A stretch of DNA of 42,031 bases, from assembly GCA_003169675.1 (NCBI GenBank), contig PNAT01000158.1, positions 1-42,031 on the forward strand. The letters are read 5' to 3'. Positions 15,033 through 23,008 of the stretch are shown one piece after another; position 1 is the first letter of the stretch; the number at the start of each line of letters is the position of its first letter. The stretch comes from Acidimicrobiaceae bacterium (GTDB lineage Bacteria; Actinomycetota; Acidimicrobiia; Acidimicrobiales; RAAP-2). The notes under the pieces were generated by a model that worked only from the letters and a program-made list of their open reading frames with translations, was not told the DNA's origin and ran no database searches. A program made the position numbers and the translations under genes.

Positions 15033-15809
15033 ATGCCGAGAGTGAGATACGGCGCCCGCACCGAGAAGGTCAATCACGAGATCGCGGCCAAGAGGGCGGA
15101 CATCTGGTCCGAGGCGGTGACCGCCATTTACGAGACCGATCCCGCCATCACCGCCGCCGTGCTGCCCCCTCCGTTGGAACTGGGGCCACAGCCCCTGGTG
15201 CGCATCACCATCACCCGGGTCGAGATGCCCGGCCTGCCCGTTTTCGGGGCCGGCTGGATCGGGGTGCAGGCGCGCCACGGCGACCGGGTGGGGGAGTACC
15301 CCATCATCATGCCCATGACCACCGAGCAGTCCACCATCGGCGGCCGGGAGACCAACGGGGAACCGAAGAAGTTGGCCGAGGTGGAGGTCGAGCGGAACGG
15401 GTCCCGGGTGCAGGCGCGCATCGCCCGCATGGGTTCGGTGCTGTGCGAGATCGTCGGCCAGGTCACCGAGGTCCGTGACAACTACGAGATGACCAAGACC
15501 GACTTCTGGTTCAAGCTGTCCCCTTCTCCCGAGGCGCCCGGGGAGCTCGACCAGGACCCGTTGCTGGTCTATGGAGAGAAGACGGAGCGCACCAGGGTCC
15601 ATGAGGGCATAGAGGGTGACCTCATCATTAAGGAGTCCCCGCTCGACCCCATCGCCGATCTGGTCATCCGCCGGGTGGTCGACCTGAACTGGACGGAGCG
15701 GGCATCGACACAGGTGGGGCGGATCATCGGACCGGTACCGCGGGCCGACCTGGCGCCCTTCCTCCATCAGCGCTACGACGACCTTTCGGTCCTGGGGGCA
15801 AGGCGATGA
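15033..15809 (+). CDS. Acetoacetate decarboxylase family protein
   Basis: 258 residues of the ADC fold. True ADC removes CO2 from acetoacetate through a Schiff base; many relatives act on other keto acids or as hydratase-aldolases. The segment GGRETNGEPKKLAEV contains P111-K112-K113, the position of the Schiff-base Lys and its neighbour (Lys115/116 in the Clostridium enzyme, from memory). YPIIMPMTTEQS precedes it. ATG at 15033 is chosen because AAGGGAG lies 5-6 nt upstream; an in-frame GTG at 15000 would overlap the previous stop by GTGA and is the alternative. The stop overlaps the ATG of amidohydrolase B by 4 bp. Translational coupling with both amidohydrolases points to one pathway. Confidence 0.83.
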   Translation: MPRVRYGARTEKVNHEIAAKRADIWSEAVTAIYETDPAITAAVLPPPLELGPQPLVRITITRVEMPGLPVFGAGWIGVQARHGDRVGEYPIIMPMTTEQSTIGGRETNGEPKKLAEVEVERNGSRVQARIARMGSVLCEIVGQVTEVRDNYEMTKTDFWFKLSPSPEAPGELDQDPLLVYGEKTERTRVHEGIEGDLIIKESPLDPIADLVIRRVVDLNWTERASTQVGRIIGPVPRADLAPFLHQRYDDLSVLGARR

Positions 15810-17065
15810 GTGAGCACTACACCATCATCTCGGCCGACGCCCACGCCGGGCTGCCCGCCGACGAGTACCGGCCCTACCTCGACGCCGCCCACCACCGGCA
15901 ATTCGACGACTACCTGGCCGAGCGCCACGCCATACGCGATCAGGCCCTGACAATGAATTACGACTACATCATGGGGTGGGAGACCGAGAACGCCGAGGGG
16001 CTGCGCGGCGCCTGGGACATTGAGCAGCGCGACAAGGAGCTCGATGCCGACGGGGTGACGGCCGAGGTCATGTTCGCCGATGCCGACGCGATCACCGGCA
16101 TGGCCTCCCCACCCTTCGGGGCCGGCCTCTCGGCCGGCGCCATCGCCGATCCCGAGCTGGCCTTCGCCGGGGCCAGGGCCCACAACCGTTTCCTGGCCGA
16201 GATGTGCAGCCGCAGCCCGGTGCGCCACGGCGGCATCGCCCTGGTCCCCATCACCCACGGGGTCGATCGCTCGGTGGCCGAGATCGAGTGGTTGGCCACC
16301 CAGCCGGGCATCAGGGGGATCATGGTGCCGACCATGTGGCATGACCACACGCCCTACAACCACCCGGATTACGACCCGGTGTGGGCGGCCTGCCAGGCCG
16401 CCGGGTTCCCGGTGCACACCCATTCGGGCGAGGCGCCCCAGGACGAGTACAACGACAACATCGGCATCTACCTGGCCGAGGTCGTCTGGTGGGCCACCCG
16501 TCCCATGTGGCACCTCCTGTTCTCCGGCGTGTTCGAGCGCTTCCCCGGACTGAAGTACGTGGTGACCGAGGCGGCGGCCTACTGGGCCGCCGACATGATG
16601 TGGAAGTGGGACCAGTACATGGGGGGCGGTCACACCACCAAGAAGATGGCCAAGCTCTTGGCCGGGAAGATCTCCAAGCTCCCCTCGGACTACTTCGGGG
16701 AGAACATCTTCATCGGCGCCTCCACCATGTCGAAGGAGGAGATACGCCGCCGCCACATCCTAGGTTGTGACGTTGTCATGTGGGGGACGGACTACCCGCA
16801 CCCCGAAGGGACGTGGCCCCACACCCAGGAACGGCTGCGGGGCGACTTCGGCGGCATCCCGGTGGAGGATGCCCGCAAATTGCTGGGAGAAACGGCCGCC
16901 CGCTGCTACGGCTTCGACCTGGAGGAGCTGCAACCCATCGCCGACCGGATCGGGCCGACCCCGGCCGACCTGGGGCAGGACCCCTCGTTGCGCACCGACC
17001 CCGAAGAGGTGCGGACGGCCCGGTGGTGGAAGGACGAGTACCTGGTGCAGGCACCGACCTTGTGA
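15806..17065 (+). CDS. Amidohydrolase family 2 metal-dependent hydrolase, copy B
   Basis: 419 residues, paralogue of the amidohydrolase at 13768-15003. Metal-site features are DAHAGLPADEYRPYL (D11, H13), PVHTHSGEAP with the beta-5 His, and MWGTDYPHPEGTWPHT with the late Asp. The shared block WHLLFSGVFERFPGLKYVVTE is present. Both copies start with the same ISADxHAG pattern and end with CYGFDL/FYGFDL and PIGDRIGP/PIADRIGP, so they arose by duplication and now flank the decarboxylase-like gene. The ATG overlaps that gene's stop (ATGA). They may be subunits of one enzyme or act on successive intermediates; the sequence cannot decide. Confidence 0.87.
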   Translation: MSEHYTIISADAHAGLPADEYRPYLDAAHHRQFDDYLAERHAIRDQALTMNYDYIMGWETENAEGLRGAWDIEQRDKELDADGVTAEVMFADADAITGMASPPFGAGLSAGAIADPELAFAGARAHNRFLAEMCSRSPVRHGGIALVPITHGVDRSVAEIEWLATQPGIRGIMVPTMWHDHTPYNHPDYDPVWAACQAAGFPVHTHSGEAPQDEYNDNIGIYLAEVVWWATRPMWHLLFSGVFERFPGLKYVVTEAAAYWAADMMWKWDQYMGGGHTTKKMAKLLAGKISKLPSDYFGENIFIGASTMSKEEIRRRHILGCDVVMWGTDYPHPEGTWPHTQERLRGDFGGIPVEDARKLLGETAARCYGFDLEELQPIADRIGPTPADLGQDPSLRTDPEEVRTARWWKDEYLVQAPTL

Positions 17066-17072
17066 CGCCGCG

Positions 17073-17636
17073 ATGAACCCCGGGCACATGGAATTCTGCG
17101 CCGGCGAGGAGTGGCGCCAACTTGTCCAAGACGTCATCCTGCCGGTGGCCCTCAACGGCATCGACCTCGGAGCGGCCGTGATTGAGATCGGTCCCGGACC
17201 AGGATTCACCACCGATGTGCTGAAGGGCCTCACGGCGAGCCTGACCGCCGTGGAGATCGACCCCGGATTGGCCCGGGCCCTGGCGGACCGCCTCCGCGGA
17301 GGCAACGTCGACGTCGTGCTGGGCGACGCCACCGCACTGGATATGCCGGCGGCAACGTTCACCGGAGCGGCCTCCTTCCACATGCTCCATCACATCGGGA
17401 CGGTCGACGACCAACAACGCGCCCTGTCCGAGCTGGCCCGGGTGCTCCAGCCCGGCGGTGTGCTGGTGGCGGCTGATGCCGGGTACTCCGACGGGTCCCG
17501 CCTCTTCCACGAGGGCGACACCTACAACCCGATTGAGCCCGACTCCTTGGCGCCGCGCCTGGCCGAGGTGGGCTTCACCTCGGTGGAGGTGCGGGAGTAC
17601 GACCTCGGATGGGTCTGCCTGGCGCGCGCCGTCTGA
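17073..17636 (+). CDS. Class I SAM-dependent methyltransferase
   Basis: 187 residues, close to a minimal Rossmann methyltransferase. Motif I is VIEIGPGPGFTT. The acidic end of beta-2 is VEIDP, and motif II/III follows at VVLGDATALD. SFHMLHHI is the motif-IV region and LQPGGVLVAAD the post-motif. The ATG at 17073 is 7 bp after the amidohydrolase B stop, which makes it the last gene of the cluster. The longer frame upstream is antisense-like to nothing real but overlaps the amidohydrolase in another frame and is rejected. The acceptor is unknown. It is convergent with the SDR gene that ends at 17639. Confidence 0.85.
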   Translation: MNPGHMEFCAGEEWRQLVQDVILPVALNGIDLGAAVIEIGPGPGFTTDVLKGLTASLTAVEIDPGLARALADRLRGGNVDVVLGDATALDMPAATFTGAASFHMLHHIGTVDDQQRALSELARVLQPGGVLVAADAGYSDGSRLFHEGDTYNPIEPDSLAPRLAEVGFTSVEVREYDLGWVCLARAV

Positions 17637-17638
17637 AC

Positions 17639-18484
17639 CTAGAAGTCCCCTTCGGGGAAGAAGGTGACCCAGTTGGTCTGCATGGAGGCCCCGTCGGCGA
17701 TGATCGTCGATCCGCAGATGTAGCGGGCGGCGGGGGAGCACAGGAAGAGGATCATGGCCGCCATCTCGTCTACGGTGCCCATCCTCACTGTGGTGCCTTC
17801 GGTAATCAACTCGTCGGTGAAGGTCTGCTCCGTGCGGCCCATGGTCTCGAGTTCGGCGCCCACCATGCCCGGCGTGGCGAACACCCCGGGAGCGAAGGCG
17901 TTGATGGTCACGCCATGGCGCATCAGGTAGGGCGCCAGCGTCTTGACCATGTTGACCACGCCGGCTCGCGCCGCGCCCGAGTGGACGAACATCGGCGCGC
18001 CGCGCTCGAAAGAGAAGGTGTGCACCACGTTGACAATGGAGCCGAAGCCGGCCGCGGTCATCGGGCCCATGAAGCGGTTGGTCATGTTCCAGGTGCCGTT
18101 GAGGTTCAGGTCCACTACGGCCCGCCACCCGTTGTCGGTGATGGCGGACGGGAGGGCGGGGAATTGGCCGCCGGCGTTGTTGATCAGGAAGTCCACCCGG
18201 CCGAAGCGCTCGTAGACCGTCCCTCGCAGCGCGTCGACCTGATCGGGTTCCCGGATGTTGGTGGGCACGGCCAGGCAGCGGCCACCGGTGCCGGTGATGT
18301 CCGCTGCCACCGCGTCGAGCGTGTCGGCCGTGCGCCCGGCGATGACCACGTCGGCGCCCAGGTGGGCCAGGGAGTGGGCCACCTCGCGACCCAACCCGGT
18401 GCCACCCCCGGTGACCAACGCCACCTGGCCCGAGAACACGCCGTCGGCGAACACCCCCACGCCCGGTCCGGGCGCCCACGTCAT
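17639..18484 (-). CDS. SDR of the 2,4-dienoyl-CoA reductase type with altered catalytic pair
   Basis: 281 residues. The cofactor motif TGGGTGLGRE and the INNAGGQFPA block are those of 2,4-dienoyl-CoA reductase-like SDRs. That family uses a Tyr in strand beta-5 and a Lys 15 residues on. Here the aligned positions are F157 (VVHTFSF) and R173 (HSGAARAGV), while the sister gene at 35175-36068 keeps Tyr and Lys. The C-terminus (GSTIIADGASMQ) is normal. ATG at 18484 lies 7 bp after the acyl-CoA dehydrogenase stop, so the two form an operon. It may be a weak enzyme or a non-catalytic partner, or use other residues; function in fatty-acyl or related CoA metabolism is likely. Confidence 0.82.
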   Translation of the reverse strand: MTWAPGPGVGVFADGVFSGQVALVTGGGTGLGREVAHSLAHLGADVVIAGRTADTLDAVAADITGTGGRCLAVPTNIREPDQVDALRGTVYERFGRVDFLINNAGGQFPALPSAITDNGWRAVVDLNLNGTWNMTNRFMGPMTAAGFGSIVNVVHTFSFERGAPMFVHSGAARAGVVNMVKTLAPYLMRHGVTINAFAPGVFATPGMVGAELETMGRTEQTFTDELITEGTTVRMGTVDEMAAMILFLCSPAARYICGSTIIADGASMQTNWVTFFPEGDF

Positions 18485-18491
18485 GGCCGGC

Positions 18492-19739
18492 TCACCCGGC
18501 GAAATCCCAACTGCCGCCCTTCTCATAGTGGTGCAGCACGTTCTTGGCGATGAGGATGCGGTGCACCTCGTCGGGCCCATCAGCCAGTCGGAGGGTGCGG
18601 GCACCGAGATACATGGCCGCCAGCGGCAGGTCACTGGTGACCCCGGCCGCTCCCCACACCTGAATGGCCCGGTCGACCACGCGGGAATAGGCCGCCGGCA
18701 CGAAGACCTTGATGGCGCTGATTTCCGTGCGGGCCCCCGGATCGCCCTGGTCAACCTTCTCCGCCGCATGGATGGTCATGAGCCGGGCCGCCTGAAGGTC
18801 CATGTAGCTGTCGGCCACAAACCCCTGCATGAACTGCTTGTCCTTCAGCAGTCCACCATGGACTTCACGGGTCAGCAGGCGCTCGACCATGAGGTCGAAG
18901 GCCCGCCACATCTGCCCGACCGAGTTCATGCAGTGGAAGATCCGCCCGGCACCCAAGCGGTCCTGGGCGGCCCTGTGCCCGTCGCCCACCTGCCCCAGAA
19001 TGTTGTCCGCCGGGACCCGCACGTTGTCGTAGCGCACCTCACAGTGGTCCGAAGACGTGCCGCCCCAGATCCCGATGCCCCGCTCAATGATGACCCCGGG
19101 GGTCGAGGTGGGGACGATGATCTGGGCCATGCGGCCCGGTCCGTCCTCGCCCGCCTCGCTGGCCCGGCACATAACGATGAAGAAGTCGGCCTCCAGACCG
19201 TTGGAGGTGAACCACTTGTGCCCGTTGATGACCCACTCGTCGCCCTCCCGCACCGCGCTGGTCTTGATCGACCGCGGGTCCGAGCCGGCGTTCTCGGGCT
19301 CGGTCATGGAGAATCCCGACTGCATGGTCCCCTCGACCAGGGGCAGGAGCCACTTCTGCTTCTGCTCTTCCGTCCCGTACTTGACCAGGATGGTCTGGTT
19401 GCCCGAATTGGGAGCGACCACACCGAAGAGCGAGGCGGCGCCGATGGCGTAGGCCAGGATCTCGTTCATGTAGGCGTGGGCCATGAAGTCGATGCCCATG
19501 CCGCCGTACTCCGGGGGCAGGTGGGGTGCCCACAGCCCCTCGGCCTTGACCTTCTCGCGCACCTCGTGGCGCAGCTTCTTCGCTTCGTCCCGCTCGGCGT
19601 CGGTCACGTCGGCCCGGCGGGCATGCCACAGGACGGCCTCGTTGGGCAGGATCTTCTCGTTGACGATGCGGGCTGTGCGGATCCGGATGTCATTGATCTC
19701 GTCGGTCAAGCCGGCGATGGGCGTCACATTGATTGGCAT
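18492..19739 (-). CDS. Acyl-CoA dehydrogenase (ACAD10/11-like)
   Basis: 415 residues, an FAD enzyme that desaturates an acyl-CoA. It runs from an N-terminal helical domain through HLPPEYGGMGIDFMAHAYMN. The beta-domain flavin motif is SGFSMTEPENAGSDP, followed by WVINGHKWFTSNG. The C-terminal domain has WGAAGVTSDLPLAAMYLGAR and LADGPDEVHR. The Asp of the last block sits where ACAD10/11-type enzymes carry their base, in place of the Glu of classical acyl-CoA dehydrogenases. The ATG has AGGAA upstream. The SDR at 17639-18484 follows 7 bp on. The upstream NDH-2 gene ends 40 bp away and could feed the same transcript. Substrate probably a branched or hydroxylated acyl-CoA (inference). Confidence 0.9.
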   Translation of the reverse strand: MPINVTPIAGLTDEINDIRIRTARIVNEKILPNEAVLWHARRADVTDAERDEAKKLRHEVREKVKAEGLWAPHLPPEYGGMGIDFMAHAYMNEILAYAIGAASLFGVVAPNSGNQTILVKYGTEEQKQKWLLPLVEGTMQSGFSMTEPENAGSDPRSIKTSAVREGDEWVINGHKWFTSNGLEADFFIVMCRASEAGEDGPGRMAQIIVPTSTPGVIIERGIGIWGGTSSDHCEVRYDNVRVPADNILGQVGDGHRAAQDRLGAGRIFHCMNSVGQMWRAFDLMVERLLTREVHGGLLKDKQFMQGFVADSYMDLQAARLMTIHAAEKVDQGDPGARTEISAIKVFVPAAYSRVVDRAIQVWGAAGVTSDLPLAAMYLGARTLRLADGPDEVHRILIAKNVLHHYEKGGSWDFAG

Positions 19740-19779
19740 GGTGGTTCCTCGGCGGTCGTCGATGGTGTCGGCCGGAACC

Positions 19780-21093
19780 TTACGCAGGATCCGGCGGTTG
19801 GTCCCGGGGCGCGGCCCAGCGGCCGATCAGGGCCCGCTCATATCGGCCCCGGCCCACGAAGCTCACCGTCCAGCGGGCCAAGGCGCCAAAGCGGTTCTTG
19901 AACCCGGTCAGGAAGGTCACGTGGACGACGAGCCAGAGCAGCCAGCCGATGAAGCCGCCGACGCGGACCGGACCTACTTTTGCCACAGCCCGGAAGCGTG
20001 AGATCACGGCCAACGTCCCCAGATCGTGGTAGCGGAACGGCTTGGCCTCCTGAGTCCCCTCCAGGCGGCGCCGGATGGTGTGGGCTGCATGGGCCCCCGA
20101 TTGCATCGCCACCTCGGCCACGCCCGGCAGGTCGTCGAGTGCCATCAGGTCGCCCACCACGAAGATCTCCGGATGCCCAAGCAGGGAGCAGTCGGGGGCC
20201 ACCTGGACCCGCCCGGCCCCGTCGAGCCGTGCCCCGGTGGCCTCGGCCAACTGTGCACCGAGGGGTGAGGCGCGCGTGCCGGCAGCCCAGACCTTGGTGG
20301 CGGCGTCGATGCGCACCATGGTGCCGTCCCCCTTCGTTATCACGAGGCCCTCGGCATCCATGCCGGTGACCATGGCTCCGACGTGGACCTCCACGCCCAT
20401 GCGGGAGAGATCCCGGGAAGTCAGGCGCGAGAGACGTTTGCCCATGGTGGCCACCAATTGGGGGCCACCCTCGACCAGGACCACGCGAGTGAACGACGGA
20501 TCGATGCGGCGGTAGTTGCGGCGCAAGGCGCGTCGGGAGAGTTCCTTCAACTGGCCGGCCATCTCGACGCCGGTGGGTCCGCCACCGATGACGACAAACG
20601 TCATGAGAGCCCGACGCCGCCGGTCGTCGTCTTCGGACTCCGCCTTCTCGAAGGCACCGAATATCTGGCCCCGCAGGCGGAGGGCGTCGTCGAGGGACTT
20701 CATCCCCGAGGCGGCCGGCCGGAATTCGTCATGGCCGAAATACGATGTCACCGCACCGCCGGCCACAATCAAGCTGTCGTAGGAGATGGTGACCGGTCGA
20801 CCGAACTCGGTGACGGTGACCTGCCGCAGCTCGGGGTCGATGTGCGTCACCTCGGCCAGGACAACCCGGAGGGACCGGTGATTGCGCAGCACATCTCGGA
20901 TGGCCGGGGCGATCTGTCCCTCGGAGAGGATACCCGTAGCCACCTGGTACAGGAGCGGCTGGAAAAGGTGGTGGTTCGTGCGGTCAATCAGCGTGACCCG
21001 TACCGGGGCCCGCTTCAGCGCCTTGGCGGCGAACAGCCCGCCGAACCCGCATCCGATGATCACCACGTGATGCTCAGGGTTCTGGCTCACCAC
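19780..21093 (-). CDS. Type II NADH dehydrogenase (NDH-2), NAD(P)/FAD-dependent oxidoreductase
   Basis: 437 residues. It is a non-proton-pumping NADH:quinone oxidoreductase on the inner membrane face. FAD site: VIIGCGFGGLFAAKALK. NADH site: FVVIGGGPTGVEMAGQLKEL. FVVGDLMAL is the second FAD block, and the quinone-region motif is VAMQSGAHAAH. The C-terminus has a hydrophobic stretch (GFIGWLLWLVVHVTFLTGF) followed by basic residues, typical of the membrane-anchoring helices. The start is GTG at 21093, or GTG at 21090, which would overlap the Nudix stop by GTGA like other pairs in this window. It probably re-oxidises NADH from the neighbouring dehydrogenases. Confidence 0.9.
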   Translation of the reverse strand: MVSQNPEHHVVIIGCGFGGLFAAKALKRAPVRVTLIDRTNHHLFQPLLYQVATGILSEGQIAPAIRDVLRNHRSLRVVLAEVTHIDPELRQVTVTEFGRPVTISYDSLIVAGGAVTSYFGHDEFRPAASGMKSLDDALRLRGQIFGAFEKAESEDDDRRRRALMTFVVIGGGPTGVEMAGQLKELSRRALRRNYRRIDPSFTRVVLVEGGPQLVATMGKRLSRLTSRDLSRMGVEVHVGAMVTGMDAEGLVITKGDGTMVRIDAATKVWAAGTRASPLGAQLAEATGARLDGAGRVQVAPDCSLLGHPEIFVVGDLMALDDLPGVAEVAMQSGAHAAHTIRRRLEGTQEAKPFRYHDLGTLAVISRFRAVAKVGPVRVGGFIGWLLWLVVHVTFLTGFKNRFGALARWTVSFVGRGRYERALIGRWAAPRDQPPDPA

Positions 21094-21500
21094 AGCCGGT
21101 CCACCACGGCTTGCACGTAATAAGCCAAAGGGAGCGTGCCCAACTCCTGGCGGGTGACCCAGCGCACGGCGTCCGTCGTCCCGTCGACCTCAGCCCGTAG
21201 CGCCCCCCGCCAGGACGCCACCGTGTAGATGATGCGCACGGTGTGCAGGTCGGTCCCGTCGGGCAGGGTGCGCACATCGGAGATGACATCGAAGAGGGGG
21301 CCGAGCACGACGCTGAGCCCGGATTCCTCCTCGATCTCCCGTACCAGCGCATCAGGCGGGTGCTCGCCGTGCTGCACGCCACCTCCGGGCAGGAACCAGC
21401 GGCCCCGCAGGGTCAGCGATGGCGCGGCCCGGGCCAGGAGCAAGCGGTCCTCGGCGTCGAGGCAGACCCCGTAGGCGGCGATGCGCTGACGCTCTGGCAC
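21087..21500 (-). CDS. NUDIX hydrolase
   Basis: 137 residues, the size of a single Nudix domain. The box GX5EX7REUXEEXGU is complete: G40, E46, R54-E55 and E58-E59-x-G61. These enzymes hydrolyse nucleoside diphosphates linked to another moiety, with Mg ions held by the Glu residues. WFLPGGGVQHGE precedes the box. A final WVTRQELGTLPLA block is common in MutT-like members, but the substrate is not predictable. ATG at 21500. The stop overlaps the NDH-2 start, so the two are translationally coupled; NADH-related house-cleaning is possible. Divergent from the SnoaL-like gene. Confidence 0.9.
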   Translation of the reverse strand: MPERQRIAAYGVCLDAEDRLLLARAAPSLTLRGRWFLPGGGVQHGEHPPDALVREIEEESGLSVVLGPLFDVISDVRTLPDGTDLHTVRIIYTVASWRGALRAEVDGTTDAVRWVTRQELGTLPLAYYVQAVVDRLW

Positions 21501-21594
21501 AGGGGAATGCTGGTCTGGGAAAGCTCACAGCGCCAAGTCCGACCTCCACTACCCTGGCGCCGGGTCGCCGGGACCGTCGCAGAGGGGAGCAATC

Positions 21595-22062
21595 GTGGAC
21601 ACCGCAGCCGAGCTGGAAGCCATTCGCCGCCTCAAGTACGCCTACTTCCGCACGCTCGATCTCAAGCAATTCGACGACCTCGGCCTGCTCCTGACCGAGG
21701 ACGCCACGGCGGCCTACGAAGACGGGAAGACCATGTTGGAGGGCCGGGCGGCCATTGTCTCCTGGCTGTCCGGGGCCCTGAGCGGCCCGGAGATCGTCAC
21801 CGAGCACCACGGCCACCACCCCGAGATCTCATTCACCTCGGAGACCACGGCGGATGGGACGTGGTACCTGCAGGACCGCGTCATTGTGCCGTCGGCGGAC
21901 ATTGAGATCGCCGGCGCCGCCTTCTACACCGACCGCTACACGTTGACCGGCGAGGGCTGGCGGATATCACACACCGGGTACATGCGGGTCTTCGAGGAGC
22001 ACCGCACACACTCGACCCTGGCCGTCATCTCATTCAGCTCGCGCTTCGACCCTCCGGGTTGA
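21595..22062 (+). CDS. SnoaL-like / NTF2-fold protein
   Basis: 155 residues of the SnoaL_4-type NTF2-like fold. This is a small alpha+beta barrel used by dehydratases, isomerases and ring hydroxylase partners, often in steroid or polyketide-type catabolism in actinobacteria. Features are an N-terminal helix EAIRRLKYAYFRTLD, then LLTEDATAAYEDG, TEHHGHHPEISF, TWYLQDRVIV and WRISHTGYMRVFEEH. The His-rich TEHHGHHPEI may be at the mouth of the cavity. GTG at 21595 has GAGGGGAG 7 nt upstream. No close partner gene; transcribed with or just before the aldo/keto reductase. Confidence 0.8.
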   Translation: MDTAAELEAIRRLKYAYFRTLDLKQFDDLGLLLTEDATAAYEDGKTMLEGRAAIVSWLSGALSGPEIVTEHHGHHPEISFTSETTADGTWYLQDRVIVPSADIEIAGAAFYTDRYTLTGEGWRISHTGYMRVFEEHRTHSTLAVISFSSRFDPPG

Positions 22063-22135
22063 GGGCGACGGCAGGCCGCTTGCTCCGGGTCAAGGTGGTC
22101 ACCGAGGTCAAGTCCATCCCAGCTGAGGCAGAATC

Positions 22136-22987
22136 GTGACCATCCCCAACGAGATTGTCATGCTGGCTGGACATCCCGTACGGCGGATGGGTTTCGGCGC
22201 CATGCAGTTACCCGGGCCCGGCGTGTTCGGTCCGTCACGCGATCGGGACCAGTCCTTGGCCGTCCTCCGCCGTGCGTTGGAAGCCGGCGTCACTCACATC
22301 GACACGGCGCAGTTCTACGGGCCCGATGTGGCCAACGAGCTCATCCATGCGGCGCTGCATCCCTACCCCGAGGGCCTCGTCCTGGTCTCCAAGGTCGGCG
22401 CCGCCCGCAGCGACACGGGGCATTGGCTGGCGGCCCAGCGACCCGATGAGCTGCGGGCTGGGGTCATGGCCAACCTGTCCTCCCTGGAGCTGGACCAGCT
22501 GCCGGTGGTCAATTTGCGGCACCATTCGGAGACCGACGTGCCCTACGCCGAGCAACTCGATGTGATGGAGGCCATGAAGGCCGAAGGGCTGATCGGGGCC
22601 ATCGGCCTGAGCAACGTGGATCCGGAGCACTACCGCACCGCCACCGCCCGAACGCAGGTGGCGTGCGTGCAGAACCCCTACAACCTGGCCGATCGCTCCG
22701 GTCAGGCGGTCTTCGAGCTGTGCCGCGCCGACAGGGTCCCCTACGTGCCGTTCTTCCCGCTGGGCTCGGCGTTCAATCCCGAGAATCCGGTCCTCGGGTC
22801 CCCGGCTGTCAAGGAGGTCGCCGGCCGGATGGGGGCCACGCCGGCCCAGGTCGCCCTGGCCTGGCTCTTGCACCAGGCGCCGAACGTGCTCCTCATCCCC
22901 GGGACTTCCTCACTGTCGCACCTCGAGGAGAATCTGGCCGCCACCGACGTCGTCCTCGATCAGGAAGCCCTCGACGCCCTGCCGTAG
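22136..22987 (+). CDS. Aldo/keto reductase (copy 1)
   Basis: 283 residues, a TIM-barrel NADP(H)-dependent carbonyl reductase. The tetrad is visible: Asp and Tyr in HIDTAQFYG, Lys in VLVSKVGAA, and His in PVVNLRHHSE. The C-terminal cofactor-binding segment is LLIPGTSSLSHLEENLAA. The GTG start follows the SnoaL-like gene by 73 bp. It resembles the general short AKR group (YdbC-like) more than the longer potassium-channel-type AKR encoded next to it. It is convergent with that gene. Physiological substrate unknown. Confidence 0.88.
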   Translation: MTIPNEIVMLAGHPVRRMGFGAMQLPGPGVFGPSRDRDQSLAVLRRALEAGVTHIDTAQFYGPDVANELIHAALHPYPEGLVLVSKVGAARSDTGHWLAAQRPDELRAGVMANLSSLELDQLPVVNLRHHSETDVPYAEQLDVMEAMKAEGLIGAIGLSNVDPEHYRTATARTQVACVQNPYNLADRSGQAVFELCRADRVPYVPFFPLGSAFNPENPVLGSPAVKEVAGRMGATPAQVALAWLLHQAPNVLLIPGTSSLSHLEENLAATDVVLDQEALDALP

Positions 22988-23008
22988 CCGACCAAGGTCC
23001 CGTGCGGC

